DNA of 64,000 nt from Gracilibacter sp. BRH_c7a (GTDB taxonomy: Bacteria; Bacillota; Desulfitobacteriia; Desulfitobacteriales; Syntrophobotulaceae), in contig LOEZ01000019.1 of the NCBI GenBank assembly GCA_001516055.1, forward strand, positions 1 to 64,000. Reading direction: 5' to 3'. A model generated the notes under the pieces. The model had not been told where the DNA came from. It ran no database searches and worked only from the letters and a program-made list of their open reading frames with translations. Positions 43,176 to 52,862 of this stretch are shown piece after piece (position 1 is the stretch's first letter; every line of letters starts with the position of its first letter). Made by a program: the position numbers and the translations under genes.

Positions 43176-44900
43176 TCATTCTACACCTAGTATATAATAG
43201 TACAAAGGCTGTTTTCCGGGATATACCTCTACTTCAATATCAGGTTTCTCTTTCTCCAGCCAATCTTGTAATAACTTGACATCTTCTTCCGCCATATCTT
43301 TGCCGTAGAATATGGTGATAATATCCTTATCTCTCCAATTCATAGTCTCTAAGACCTTCTGAGCTACCTCGAAGATGTCTCTGGCTGTAGTTGTAATTTC
43401 TCCTTCAACCAATCCTAGAATATCGCCTTCCGTAATTTCTATTTCTCCAAATTGAGAATTACGTACTGCATAAGTGACTTCGCCCGATGTTACTTGTTTT
43501 ATGGAGCCTGTCATATTCTGAACGTTTTCTTCATGGTTAAGATCAGGATTAAAACTTAGAAGAGCGGCTATAGCTTGGGGTATTGATTTGGTAGAGATGA
43601 CATGAACCTGACTTTCGTCTACTAGTACATTCACCTGATTGGCCGCCATAATTATATTACTATTATTAGGCAAGATATACACGTTATTAGCTCGCACTTT
43701 TCTGGCTGCTTCAGCTAAATCATTAGTGCTGGGGTTCATTGTCTGTCCGCCATAAACTATCTCATCTACTCCCAGACTCTTAAAAATTTCAGCGATACCG
43801 TCCCCCATGGCTACTGCCACAATACCGTGATCTTTAAATGGCTCTTCAACAGTTTCCGGGACAACTTCTGGGATAGTTTCTTGGCTGTCAAGGGGTTGCT
43901 CCAGGTTCTCTTGAGTAAGTATTTCTTCTTTATTGTTATGAGCAGCTCGTTCGTTCTGAGACTGCATATTACTGATCTGAATCTCATGAAGCGAACCATA
44001 TTGAATAGCATAATTAAGAATAAGTCCCGGATTCTGGGTATGGACATGTATTTTTACCACTTCATCAGTTCCTACAACTAAAAGACTATCCCCTTTATCG
44101 GAAAGGTCTTCAATTATCTTATCTGTGACCAAGTTATTTCCTTTTACTAGAAATTCGGTACAGTAAGGGAATTCCAGCTCTTCGACTATAGAAATCCCAA
44201 CCGTTGAGTCTTCAGTAACTTTCTGAGCAACCTGTTCAGGTATCTTCAAATCAACTGATTCTTTATTCTCTAAAGCACGAATCCAACTATCAATTATAGT
44301 TAAAAATCCTTCACCACCAGCATCTACGACTCCCGCTTGTTTAAGAACCGGAAGCATATCCGGAGTCTTAGCCAGTGCTATTTGCCCTTTCTCATATCCT
44401 GCTCTAAGAACTTCCAGAATATCTGGATCACCGCTTTTAGCTTTAACGGCTGCTCCTCGAGCAGTTTCCTTAGATACCGTTAAGATAGTTCCTTCCACCG
44501 GTTTCATAACCGCTCTATAGGCAGTTTCTACACCCATTTGCAGCGCATTAGCGACCTGAAGAGCATTTGCGTCTTTTAATCCCTCTAATCCTTTGGCGAA
44601 ACCTCTCATAATCTGAGACAAAATCACTCCCGAATTACCTCTGGCACCCATTAATGATCCCATCGAGGCTGCTCCTGCAACTTCATGGATAGATTTTTGG
44701 GTGACTTTTTCAGCAGCTACCGCAGCTGCCCTAAAAGTCAGATGCATATTTGTTCCCGTATCACCGTCAGGCACAGGAAAAACATTGAGAGCATCAATCT
44801 CCCTTTTCTTCTTATCTAAGAGGGTTGATCCAGCGACCAACATACTCTTAAGCATTGCTCCATCTATGGTTATGATCTTAGAATCTGTCACCACTTTCAA
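43176..44900 (-). CDS. fakA: DAK2/DhaL-type kinase, fatty acid kinase FakA-like
   Basis: 574 residues. By family it phosphorylates fatty acids held by a FakB (DegV) protein. N-terminal DhaL domain (residues 10-205): DALNVFPVPDGDTGTNMHLT with the Asp residues that bind Mg-ADP, and GARGNSGVILSQIMRG. A middle domain (220-315), then an unusual acidic/proline linker at about 318-352 with a run of Glu, Pro and Gln, and the C-terminal FakA domain (355-574: VAVAMGDGIAEIFKSLGVDE). No fakB is adjacent. It follows asp23 and precedes sdaAB. Confidence 0.9.
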   Translation of the reverse strand: MKVVTDSKIITIDGAMLKSMLVAGSTLLDKKKREIDALNVFPVPDGDTGTNMHLTFRAAAVAAEKVTQKSIHEVAGAASMGSLMGARGNSGVILSQIMRGFAKGLEGLKDANALQVANALQMGVETAYRAVMKPVEGTILTVSKETARGAAVKAKSGDPDILEVLRAGYEKGQIALAKTPDMLPVLKQAGVVDAGGEGFLTIIDSWIRALENKESVDLKIPEQVAQKVTEDSTVGISIVEELEFPYCTEFLVKGNNLVTDKIIEDLSDKGDSLLVVGTDEVVKIHVHTQNPGLILNYAIQYGSLHEIQISNMQSQNERAAHNNKEEILTQENLEQPLDSQETIPEVVPETVEEPFKDHGIVAVAMGDGIAEIFKSLGVDEIVYGGQTMNPSTNDLAEAARKVRANNVYILPNNSNIIMAANQVNVLVDESQVHVISTKSIPQAIAALLSFNPDLNHEENVQNMTGSIKQVTSGEVTYAVRNSQFGEIEITEGDILGLVEGEITTTARDIFEVAQKVLETMNWRDKDIITIFYGKDMAEEDVKLLQDWLEKEKPDIEVEVYPGKQPLYYYILGVE

Positions 44901-44956
44901 AGTATATCCTCCTACTCATTATAACATCGACATTTATTATTAGCTTTGCTATCTAT

Positions 44957-45313
44957 TTATTCTAAGAACCTTACTCCCTGGACATTAACATTTACTTCAG
45001 CTACTTTTAACTTCGTCATGGATTCAACAGTATAGCGAACCCTGTCCATAACATTAGCTGCGACTTCGGAAATCTTCACTCCATAACCAACTATGATATT
45101 GAGGTCTACCACTACTGCATTATCGTGAAAAGTGACAATAACACCCTTAGCTAAGTTTTCTCTTTTAAGTAAACCTGACACACCATCAGAAATCTTACGC
45201 GAAGCCATCCCGACCAGTCCATAGCATTCGATTGCTGCCGCTCCGGCAATAGTTGCAATCACTTCCTCAGAGATGTCCACCTGTCCTAGTTTATTTTCCA
45301 ACAATTTTCCCAT
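44957..45313 (-). CDS. Asp23/Gls24 family envelope stress protein (YloU)
   Basis: 118 residues. Asp23 fold: ISEEVIATIAGAAAIECYGL then GMASRKISDGVSGLL and VDLNIIVGYGVKISEVAANV. Membrane-associated scaffold linked to cell-wall stress in Firmicutes. Conserved position ahead of the DAK kinase (yloU-yloV pair of Bacillus) and beside rpmB on the other strand. Confidence 0.92.
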   Translation of the reverse strand: MGKLLENKLGQVDISEEVIATIAGAAAIECYGLVGMASRKISDGVSGLLKRENLAKGVIVTFHDNAVVVDLNIIVGYGVKISEVAANVMDRVRYTVESMTKLKVAEVNVNVQGVRFLE

Positions 45314-45564
45314 CTCCGCAGCCTCACTTTCCTTATAGGATATATTAACTATGATACCTTTTTGTTAAAAAGTATTCAAACTGTTAAAAACTTAATCCAA
45401 GGATAACTATTTTTTTTCAGTTATAACTAGGATAATATAATAGTTATGTATTAGTCAAATACTTGTATGGTTTATTCAAATAAAAAATATCTGACCCTTG
45501 CCAATTATCTAGAATTCTGCTAAACTGTAGTAGTGTCATTTTTGGGTGCAAAGGAGGTAGAATC

Positions 45565-45756
45565 ATGGCTAATATTTGTTCTGTTTGCGGTAAAGGAGTA
45601 TCTACTGGTATGAACGTCAGTCACTCCCATATTCGCACTAAACGTACCTGGAAACCGAACCTCCAGCGTGTACGTGCTATTGTTAATGGCACTCCCACCC
45701 AGGTCAAGGTTTGTACAAGATGCCTACGTTCCGGCAAAGTTAAACGTGCCATTTAA
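45565..45756 (+). CDS. rpmB: 50S ribosomal protein L28
   Basis: 63 residues with zinc-type cysteines CSVCGKG and CTRCLRSGKVKR, the C+ form. ATG 45565 with AAAGGAGGT. It has its own transcript: promoter in the 251-base gap with asp23 and a terminator right after. Divergent rpmB-asp23 arrangement is common to Firmicutes. Confidence 0.96.
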   Translation: MANICSVCGKGVSTGMNVSHSHIRTKRTWKPNLQRVRAIVNGTPTQVKVCTRCLRSGKVKRAI

Positions 45757-45786
45757 CAATCTAAGAAGAACCTAATAATCCAATAA

Positions 45787-45822
45787 TAAACAACCCTGGC
45801 TTTATGAGCCGGGGTTTTGTTC
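45787..45822. terminator. rpmB terminator (bidirectional)
   Basis: AACAACCCTGGCTT pairs with AGCCGGGGTTTTGTT around TATG, with an uninterrupted T-rich 3' end. It also serves thiN, which ends two bases away. Confidence 0.85.
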
Positions 45823-45823
45823 A

Positions 45824-46492
45824 TTATTGTGCCTTCAAATCTTTTATCAAGACAATCAATAAATTTCCATGAAATATCTTAATTTGAACTTCTTCTTGTG
45901 TAAATACATTGCTAATCCCACGAGTCGCATTTTGGGAAAGAGTTAAGTTATCAAGCTTATAGAATAGGCCTTGCGACGAGACCTGAGCTTCTTCAGACAG
46001 GGCAATAAGGGAAATCTCTTGATCGACATGCCCTCTAACGATCTCTTCTGAAGCTAACATAATCCAGGCATCATAAGTTTTGTCTATCATTTTAATTCTT
46101 CTGCCCTTTTGAGCAAAACCTAGCATCAAGGCTATATTACCTTGGAGATGATCAAGCCTTTTACCTCCAGCTGCATATAGCAAGATTTCATCATTAGGAG
46201 TTCCATAAGACTCTAAATAAGCCTGTGCATATTCTATCGCTAGCTCCAAGTCAGTTTGATCCTTCTGACTTGGAAATTTTTTTATTTGAACGTTAACATC
46301 CTGACATTTTTTTAGATTCTCCTGGGTGATTGAATCAAGATCTCCTAATAAGATATCAGGAAGTACACCTGAAGATATTGCTAAGTTGGCTCCTCCATCA
46401 GCACAAATTAACAAATCGGTCTTCTCTTTAGTTAACTCCAACCGTCCCCATTCACTATCCCATTCGCCATTAGCTAGTACAATAACTCTCAT
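45824..46492 (-). CDS. thiN: thiamine pyrophosphokinase
   Basis: 222 residues. Transfers pyrophosphate from ATP to thiamine. LLICADGGANLAISSGVLPD (near 30), LLGDLDSIT (near 50), FPSQKDQTDLELAIEYAQAY (near 75) and GGKRLDHLQGNIALML (near 112). Fits the family's 210-220 residues. Its ATG 46492 lies seven bases after the rpe stop. Confidence 0.92.
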   Translation of the reverse strand: MRVIVLANGEWDSEWGRLELTKEKTDLLICADGGANLAISSGVLPDILLGDLDSITQENLKKCQDVNVQIKKFPSQKDQTDLELAIEYAQAYLESYGTPNDEILLYAAGGKRLDHLQGNIALMLGFAQKGRRIKMIDKTYDAWIMLASEEIVRGHVDQEISLIALSEEAQVSSQGLFYKLDNLTLSQNATRGISNVFTQEEVQIKIFHGNLLIVLIKDLKAQ

Positions 46493-46498
46493 CAGACA

Positions 46499-47179
46499 TC
46501 ACCGATTCCTACTTTGCTGTTCTTCTTCTGCAGCCTGAAGAATCTCCTTCATCGCTGTTTGAGGGTCAGGTGCTGCAAACACCGCTGCCCCGGCAACAAG
46601 TATCTCTGCCCCAGCCCGACTAACAAGGCGAGCGGTATCGGTGTTGATTCCACCATCAACTTGGATTTTGCAATTCGGATTTACTTCCTTGATAATTCCT
46701 GATAAGGCGACTATCTTCGGTAAAACTTCGGGTATAAACTTCTGCCCTCCAAACCCGGGATTGACAGTCATTAATAATACCATATCCAATTCTTGAAGGA
46801 TGTAGGTTAGCAAATCCAGGGGTGTCGCAGGATTCAAAGACACACCAACTTTTATTCCCAGAGCTTTTATCTGTTGGATAAGCCGGTAAATATGCCTGGT
46901 GGCTTCGATATGAACCGTTATTATATCCGCTCCTGCCGTGGCAAATTCCTCTATATACCTTTCCGGATTTTCAATCATAAGATGGACATCAAATTCCAAC
47001 TTTGATACTTTCCGTAAAGATTGCACAACACCAGGGCCAATAGAAATATTGGGCACAAAATGTCCGTCCATGATATCGATATGTAACATCTTAGCTCCGG
47101 CATTTTCTACCAGTCTTACTTCCTCTCCCAACTTGGCAAAATCCGCTGCCAAGATAGAGGGGGCGATCATCACAGCCAT
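46499..47179 (-). CDS. rpe: ribulose-phosphate 3-epimerase
   Basis: 226 residues. Epimerises ribulose-5-phosphate and xylulose-5-phosphate (pentose phosphate pathway). MLHIDIMDGHFVPNISIGPG (near 32), MTVNPGFGGQKFIPEVLPKI (near 138) and IQVDGGINTDTARL (near 173). TIM-barrel with conserved metal-binding His and Asp. In the order rsgA-rpe-thiN found in many Firmicutes; here a MITE-like element sits between rsgA and rpe. Confidence 0.95.
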   Translation of the reverse strand: MAVMIAPSILAADFAKLGEEVRLVENAGAKMLHIDIMDGHFVPNISIGPGVVQSLRKVSKLEFDVHLMIENPERYIEEFATAGADIITVHIEATRHIYRLIQQIKALGIKVGVSLNPATPLDLLTYILQELDMVLLMTVNPGFGGQKFIPEVLPKIVALSGIIKEVNPNCKIQVDGGINTDTARLVSRAGAEILVAGAAVFAAPDPQTAMKEILQAAEEEQQSRNR

Positions 47180-47311
47180 AATAAACCTCTTTCAATAAAT
47201 ACTTTTTGCATTTTCTTACATAATTATAGTTTATTCTTTATCCTTTTACTTAAACCCTTCTTTTTAGCCACTATAGCACTAAATTTTTGGTCTTATTATT
47301 CTTCATTCATT

Positions 47312-47528
47312 GAGCTGTACCGAAGCATGCACAACAAGCGAGAATAGAGAGCCCCAACACCATAATGCTATCTAAGCTACACCGCAGCGTGCACGACAAG
47401 CGGAGCACGGATGCGGAGCGCGGCAGTTTACCGCTCCTTGCCCTCCATGGCACCGCGGTATTTGTCCATCCATGGACTTTGCGACAGGAGGTCGCTATTG
47501 CCGAATAGTGCATGCTGCGGTGTAGCTC
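47312..47528. mobile_element. MITE-like element between rpe and rsgA
   Basis: A GC-richer 217-base unit bounded by imperfect inverted repeats: GAGCTGTACCGAAGCATGCA (47312) and GTGCATGCTGCGGTGTAGCT (47508-47528). An internal copy, AGCTACACCGCAGCGTGCAC (47375-47394), matches the right end 19 of 20. The interior has hairpins including GCGAC-AGGAG-GTCGC at 47480. No transposase. The 206-base open frame inside is not a believable gene. Confidence 0.65.
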
Positions 47529-47546
47529 CCACTAGCATAAACAAAT

Positions 47547-48416
47547 CTAGTACTTGCGCTCACTCTCAATTACTTCTTTTAAAAACTGCAAATAATGCTC
47601 ATGTCTAGAGCCAAGTATTAATCCCTTTTCAACTGCTTCCTTAATCCCGCAGTCAGGTTCTTTATCGTGGAGGCAGCTTTTAAACCTACAGTTTCTATAA
47701 TCCCAAAAATCTTGGAAATAGTTTTGTAATTCTTCCCTCTTCATATCGGTTAAATATAAAGAAGAAAAGCCTGGGGTATCAGCCACTAGCCCTCCGGCAA
47801 TCGAGATAAGCTCAACATGTCTGGTTGTATGCCGCCCTCTGCCTATCTTGGTACTTACCTCGCCTGTCTTAAGCTTCTTGTTGGGATCGAGAGCATTGAT
47901 CAAGCTTGATTTACCTGCTCCTGAAGGTCCTGCCAAAACTGAAATCTTGTCTTTGAAGAATTGAAATAATTCATCTATCCCTTGCCCTGTTTTGTTTGAT
48001 ACATTAACAACACTATAACCTATTTCCCTATAATAATTGTCTAATCGATTATTCTGCGGATTAATTAAATCAAGCTTGGTAAAAACAATTACTATGCTTA
48101 TTCCCACCTTTTCGGCTTGAACTAATAATCTATCTAAAAGATTATAATCAGGATCAGGGTTTATGCTGGCAAATACCAGAATAACTTGATCTACATTAGC
48201 GATAGAAGGCCTAATTAGGAAGTTCTTTCGTTCCAGGACTTTCTCAATAGTAGCTTTATCTTCCGTTGCAGGAAGGATAAGCACTTTATCACCAGGAATA
48301 AAATCTTGCTTTTGGACACGAAAACGACCGCGCAGGGAGCACTCCCATACTCGGTCATCAGCATAAACGTAGTAAAATCCTCCATATCCTTTAACAAGCG
48401 TACCTTCAATAAGCAT
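47547..48416 (-). CDS. rsgA: ribosome small subunit GTPase RsgA
   Basis: 289 residues. Late 30S maturation GTPase. N-terminal OB domain (residues 1-65), circularly permuted GTPase with G4 TKLDL (near 117) ahead of G1 LAGPSGAGKSSLINAL (near 160) and G3 DTPGFSSL (near 208), then a zinc finger FKSCLHDKEPDCGIKEAVEKG (near 245). Last gene of the prkC-rsgA end of the operon, as in most Firmicutes (yloQ/cpgA). Confidence 0.95.
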   Translation of the reverse strand: MLIEGTLVKGYGGFYYVYADDRVWECSLRGRFRVQKQDFIPGDKVLILPATEDKATIEKVLERKNFLIRPSIANVDQVILVFASINPDPDYNLLDRLLVQAEKVGISIVIVFTKLDLINPQNNRLDNYYREIGYSVVNVSNKTGQGIDELFQFFKDKISVLAGPSGAGKSSLINALDPNKKLKTGEVSTKIGRGRHTTRHVELISIAGGLVADTPGFSSLYLTDMKREELQNYFQDFWDYRNCRFKSCLHDKEPDCGIKEAVEKGLILGSRHEHYLQFLKEVIESERKY

Positions 48417-48485
48417 ATATTCTTTTGTTTCACCTCATATTTTTATTAGAGCAATAAGTTAATTATAATTTGATTTGTTGTTACT

Positions 48486-50165
48486 TTATGGAGGCGGCCC
48501 CGGTCCTTCTGATATAATCATTAAGATTTCCGAGCCTTGTTTGACTGGTTTTCCAGGTGCCGGCACAGTAGAAATCACCGCATCTATCGGGAATAAGAAT
48601 GACATCTGAGTCTCAGCTCTAACCACTAATTTGTAAGCTTCCAAACTAATTTTTGCTTCCTCTGAAGGCATACCGATAACATCCGGCATAACAGCCATAG
48701 ACAGCTCTTCACCGCCACTAACGTATAACTCGATATTACTTGTCTTAGGCCACATGGCAGAAGGGGCTGGACTCTGTGATATTACTCTATTCTCTAAAAT
48801 AGTTGGATGAAGCATGGTTTTAATGTTAATTTCCCCTTCAAAACCAGCTGCCTTTATTATATTTACCGCATTCTCAGCCAGTGGATGGGTAGTGGTGACA
48901 TCGGGAAACACCATCACTTCCATACCTCTGCTTAGTGTTACCTCAATCTCACGGCCTGCCTTAACTAACGTGTCCGGAGAATAGCTTTGATTTATTACTT
49001 TATCTTTATCATCATTATCTTCACTAAAAGCGTATTCTATATTCTCTCCAAGAATCAAACTATTATTTTCTAATTTTATTCTTGCTTGTTCAATAGTCAA
49101 TCCCTTTAGATCAGGAACAGCTACTTCTGGTACATAGTACATATTCCAAAGTGCTGCGGCTGTTCCTCCGACAAGAATAATTGTTATTATTGCTAATACA
49201 GCCACAAGAGGTATTTTCTTTTTATTTTTTTTATGAAGTGTATCTTCTTTATTATCAGAATTTAATTCATTAACTTTTTGACGTAATCCTTTATGAATCT
49301 GAGTCTCACTTCCTGGATCGTCTAGCTTAGCTCTATTCCAGATTACAGTCTGCCCTGACTGGATTCTATCCAAATCATTTAAGAACTCATCTGCGCTTTT
49401 ATAACGGTCTTGAACAGACTTAGCTAGAGCCTTCATGATTACTCCATCCAACTCTGTACTAATCCCGGTAAGCACTGTGCTCGGCACCTGAGCTTCTTCC
49501 TGTATGTGCTTAAGAGCAATAGTAATGGGAGTATCGCCATCATAGGGCACTTTACCCGTTATAAGTTCGAATAAGATAATTCCTAAAGAATAAATGTCGG
49601 ATTGTTCATTTGTCTGAGCTCCTTTGGCTTGTTCTGGTGAAAGATAATGTACGGATCCAACAATATCTCCCGTGTGGGTAAGCGTAGCTGATGATGCTGC
49701 TCGAGCTATCCCAAAGTCAGTTACCTTAGCTCTGCCGTCCATGGTCACAAGAATATTTTGAGGTTTGATATCCCGGTGGATGATATTGTTCGCATGAGCA
49801 TGAGCCAGTGCTTCAGCGATCTGTCGGACGATATAAATTGCTCTCTCAGGAGAAAAAGGGGCTTGTTTACGGATAATCTCTTTTAGGGTATAACCTTTAA
49901 CATATTCCATGACGATGTAGTCGGCTTCGCCATCTTTACCAACATCATAGATAGAAACTATATTGTGATGGGACAGACTTGCCGCTGATTGGGCTTCCCT
50001 ACGGAAACGCCTGATAAACCCTTCATCAGAGACAAATTGTTCCCTTAATACTTTTATTGCTACCGTACGGTTAAGCAGGGTATCTCTGGCTTTATAAACT
50101 ATAGCCATCCCACCTGCTCCGATTTTTTCTTCTATCTCGTATCTTCCTCCATACATTCTACCCAC
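48486..50165 (-). CDS. prkC: Ser/Thr protein kinase PrkC with PASTA repeats
   Basis: 559 residues. Cytoplasmic kinase (residues 8-268): GAGGMAIVYKARDTLL, AIKVLRE, IHRDIKPQNILV (catalytic), TDFGIARA and LSPEQAKG. A linker, one membrane helix (about 310-332: IPLVAVLAIITIILVGGTAA), then three extracellular PASTA repeats (345-410, 415-484, 485-557), such as VAVPDLKGLTIEQARIKLEN. Senses peptidoglycan fragments; controls wall growth and, in spores, germination. It abuts pbp (stop TAA, start GTG). Start codon GTG 50165; ATG 50156 is an alternative. Confidence 0.95.
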   Translation of the reverse strand: MGRMYGGRYEIEEKIGAGGMAIVYKARDTLLNRTVAIKVLREQFVSDEGFIRRFRREAQSAASLSHHNIVSIYDVGKDGEADYIVMEYVKGYTLKEIIRKQAPFSPERAIYIVRQIAEALAHAHANNIIHRDIKPQNILVTMDGRAKVTDFGIARAASSATLTHTGDIVGSVHYLSPEQAKGAQTNEQSDIYSLGIILFELITGKVPYDGDTPITIALKHIQEEAQVPSTVLTGISTELDGVIMKALAKSVQDRYKSADEFLNDLDRIQSGQTVIWNRAKLDDPGSETQIHKGLRQKVNELNSDNKEDTLHKKNKKKIPLVAVLAIITIILVGGTAAALWNMYYVPEVAVPDLKGLTIEQARIKLENNSLILGENIEYAFSEDNDDKDKVINQSYSPDTLVKAGREIEVTLSRGMEVMVFPDVTTTHPLAENAVNIIKAAGFEGEINIKTMLHPTILENRVISQSPAPSAMWPKTSNIELYVSGGEELSMAVMPDVIGMPSEEAKISLEAYKLVVRAETQMSFLFPIDAVISTVPAPGKPVKQGSEILMIISEGPGPPP

Positions 50166-51575
50166 TTAACTGTCACCTACTTTCCTTTCCAAGGCTTTCT
50201 CTATAACTGCCTTAGCTATAGGAGCTGCCGCTCCACCGCCAGAGCCTCCATGTTCTACTAATACAGCTACAGCTATCTGGGGATCATCTGCTGGGGCAAA
50301 AGCAATAAACCAGGCATGTGTTGTTTTGTTTCCTCCCGGTTCAGCAGAACCGGTCTTAGCAGCAACCTGAATCTCAGGCAAGGCCCCCGGAGAAGCTGTT
50401 CCCTCATTAACTGCTAAAATCATGCCACTCTTTATCTTTTCAGCCTCATCAGTACTCAAAGCTGTTAACCACAATTCTGGTTGACTCTCATATATTATAT
50501 TTTGCTTGGTATTAATCACTCTGTCAATAAGGTGAGGGGTCATTATCTCTCCTTTATTAGCAATTCCAGCTGTAATTAAAGCTATATGAAAAGGACTAAT
50601 CATCACTTGACCCTGACCGAACGTACTTTCAGCAAACAAGTTAATTTCCAGATTCGCGGGGAGACTTTCATCTTTAGTTATCGAACTCGGTGGAACATAG
50701 AGTTCAAAAGGTATTTCTCTTCCGAAACCAAAACCGGAAACCGCTTGCAAGAAAATATCCTGTCCCGCATCTATACCATGCACGGCAAAATATGTGTTAC
50801 AAGAATAAGCAAGTGCCAAATCATAATTTACCCATCCATGAGCTTGTCCGTCTTGAATTATTTGTCCATTAATTATAGTTGAACCCTCACAGTTATATAT
50901 ATCTGTCATATCCTGTCCTGCTCTGAATAACGCAGCAGAAGTGATAACTTTCATAATTGAACCAGGTGGAAAATGGGAAAATGCATGATTAAGCAAAGGA
51001 CTTCCTGCTTTATTTAGAATCGCTTCCCAGTCTTTTTCCAAGGTGTTAGCATCAAAACTTGGCTGACTAACCAAAGCCAGAACATCACCGTTACGAGGGT
51101 CAATCGCTACGACCGCTCCAGCCTTTCCTTTAAGTCCATCATACGCAGTCTTTTGCAGACGTGAATCAATGGTAAGGATAACATCGTTGCCTCTTCTTTC
51201 TAAATCGAAACTATCCTGTACTTCGCGTACTAGAGAATTGTCATTCAGACCCAAAAGATTTTCAGCTAAAGCAGCTTCCAGTCCTGCAGAACCATATTCC
51301 AAGCTGGCATAACCCAACAAAGGCTGAAACGTCTCTCCCTGAGGATATACTCGCTCTTTACTGGTGCCGTCTATTCTGGTCTCTGCTAAGGCAACCCCGT
51401 TCACATCGTAAATGCCGCCTCTTATTATTCTTTTTTCAAGGAGAATAGTCCTCCTGTTGGCAGGATTTTCAAGCATTGTATCCGCATTAACAACTTGCCA
51501 GTAAACCAATCCTAAGCTTAGAAATACAAAACTAAACACCATAATTAAAGCTATTTTACGGATTCCGCCTGTCAT
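50166..51575 (-). CDS. penicillin-binding protein 2-type transpeptidase
   Basis: 469 residues. Single N-terminal membrane segment (residues 7-28), a short dimerisation domain, then the transpeptidase: SxxK in HFPPGSIMKVITSAALF (near 205), SxN in YSCNTYFAVHG (near 258) and KTGSAEPGGNKTTHAWFIAF (near 408). No C-terminal PASTA domain. Resembles PbpA/SpoVD-type class B enzymes of the ftsW-pbpA pair in actinobacteria and clostridia. It overlaps the ftsW stop by four bases (ATGA). Confidence 0.92.
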   Translation of the reverse strand: MTGGIRKIALIMVFSFVFLSLGLVYWQVVNADTMLENPANRRTILLEKRIIRGGIYDVNGVALAETRIDGTSKERVYPQGETFQPLLGYASLEYGSAGLEAALAENLLGLNDNSLVREVQDSFDLERRGNDVILTIDSRLQKTAYDGLKGKAGAVVAIDPRNGDVLALVSQPSFDANTLEKDWEAILNKAGSPLLNHAFSHFPPGSIMKVITSAALFRAGQDMTDIYNCEGSTIINGQIIQDGQAHGWVNYDLALAYSCNTYFAVHGIDAGQDIFLQAVSGFGFGREIPFELYVPPSSITKDESLPANLEINLFAESTFGQGQVMISPFHIALITAGIANKGEIMTPHLIDRVINTKQNIIYESQPELWLTALSTDEAEKIKSGMILAVNEGTASPGALPEIQVAAKTGSAEPGGNKTTHAWFIAFAPADDPQIAVAVLVEHGGSGGGAAAPIAKAVIEKALERKVGDS

Positions 51576-52858
51576 AAGACACCAACCCGCTTTCCTACCT
51601 GAATATCACTTATGGAAAATGAAGAATTATGAGATATATTGGCTAAGATACCTAAGAGGATACAATGAACCAACATGGAACTTCCTCCATAACTCATCCA
51701 AGGAAGGGGAATACCTGTCAAAGGAAGCATTTTAGTTACCCCTGCCAGAATAATCAGTGCTTCTACTCCAATCAAAATCCCTATACCTGCAGCCAGAATC
51801 TGTCCGAATCTATCTACAGCCTTGATACTCACCGCAAACGCTCTCATAACCACGATTATGAATAGACTGATGACTGCCATGGCTCCTACGAAACCTATTT
51901 CTTCTGCTATTACAGCGAATATGAAATCTGTTTCCGGGAAAGGTATCTGATAAGCTCCTATCCCGTTACCCAAACCCGTACCAAGAATCCTGCCGCCACT
52001 GATAGCAAAAAGTGATTGAGCGATTTGATACCCACCTCCGGTAGCGTCAATCCAAGGATCTAACCAAATGGCTACTCTTACCCTGACATGACCAAAAAGA
52101 AAGTATCCTAGAGTACCTGAAACAACAATGACAGGTAACGACATCAACAAATATATAAATCTTTCGGTTACCATATAGATGATAAAGACCATAAGCAGGA
52201 AAAACACTAAAGCTGTTCCTAAACTTTTTTGAGCAGCTAATATACCTAATACGAACATTCCTATAATAATATATGGTCCAAGGGTCCTTTTGTCTGGAAG
52301 TGAAAATCTACCCACCTGAACAGTTCCTATGCGCAGAAGCTCTTTATTAATATCTAAGTAGGAGGCCATAAAGAGCAGAAGTGCAATCTTAACCAGTTCC
52401 TCCGGCTGAAAACCGATACTTCCCACTCTGATCGAATTGGTTGCTCCATAAATAGTAACACCAAAAATTAACGTAAGCACAAGTAAGAGGAGAGCAGCTA
52501 ACCCCCACAAATATTGGTACTGACCTAGCTTTTTATAATCTCGCAAACCAAACAGCACCCCATAATACGCCATCAAGCCGATATTTGCCCAGATAAATTG
52601 ATCCACTGCCATTGCAGGATTAATCCGGATGAGGAATACTAGTCCAATAACAATTATGGTCAGTACTACTGGAAATAAATTGGTATCACCATCATAGCCT
52701 AAGAAAAACTCTATGAAAACACCAATCAGAACAAGCAAAGAAAAAGCAGCAGCCTGCCAGATAAATTGGTTTCCTGCCATATTATCTATTGTAAGTACTC
52801 CTAAACCTATCCACAAAATAGCTAAGGTTAGGATGCGTAGAAGGATACTGTTCAACAT
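51572..52858 (-). CDS. FtsW/RodA/SpoVE-family lipid II polymerase
   Basis: 428 residues from ATG 52858, four bases after the phosphatase stop. SEDS glycosyltransferase that polymerises lipid II with its partner class B penicillin-binding protein encoded next. About ten hydrophobic helices; conserved FQPEELVKIALLLFMASYLD (near 160), KSLGTALVFFLLMV, and ETDFIFAVIAEEIGFVGAMA (near 312), then LTGIPLPWMSYGGSSMLVH (near 383). Which of the SEDS roles (division, elongation, spore cortex) it fills cannot be told. Confidence 0.93.
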   Translation of the reverse strand: MLNSILLRILTLAILWIGLGVLTIDNMAGNQFIWQAAAFSLLVLIGVFIEFFLGYDGDTNLFPVVLTIIVIGLVFLIRINPAMAVDQFIWANIGLMAYYGVLFGLRDYKKLGQYQYLWGLAALLLLVLTLIFGVTIYGATNSIRVGSIGFQPEELVKIALLLFMASYLDINKELLRIGTVQVGRFSLPDKRTLGPYIIIGMFVLGILAAQKSLGTALVFFLLMVFIIYMVTERFIYLLMSLPVIVVSGTLGYFLFGHVRVRVAIWLDPWIDATGGGYQIAQSLFAISGGRILGTGLGNGIGAYQIPFPETDFIFAVIAEEIGFVGAMAVISLFIIVVMRAFAVSIKAVDRFGQILAAGIGILIGVEALIILAGVTKMLPLTGIPLPWMSYGGSSMLVHCILLGILANISHNSSFSISDIQVGKRVGVL

Positions 52859-52862
52859 TTTT

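Noticed and set aside
47307-47513. 68-codon frame ending in ACFGTAQ
   Set aside because: It is the internal frame of the MITE-like element; a repeat-derived frame and not a gene.
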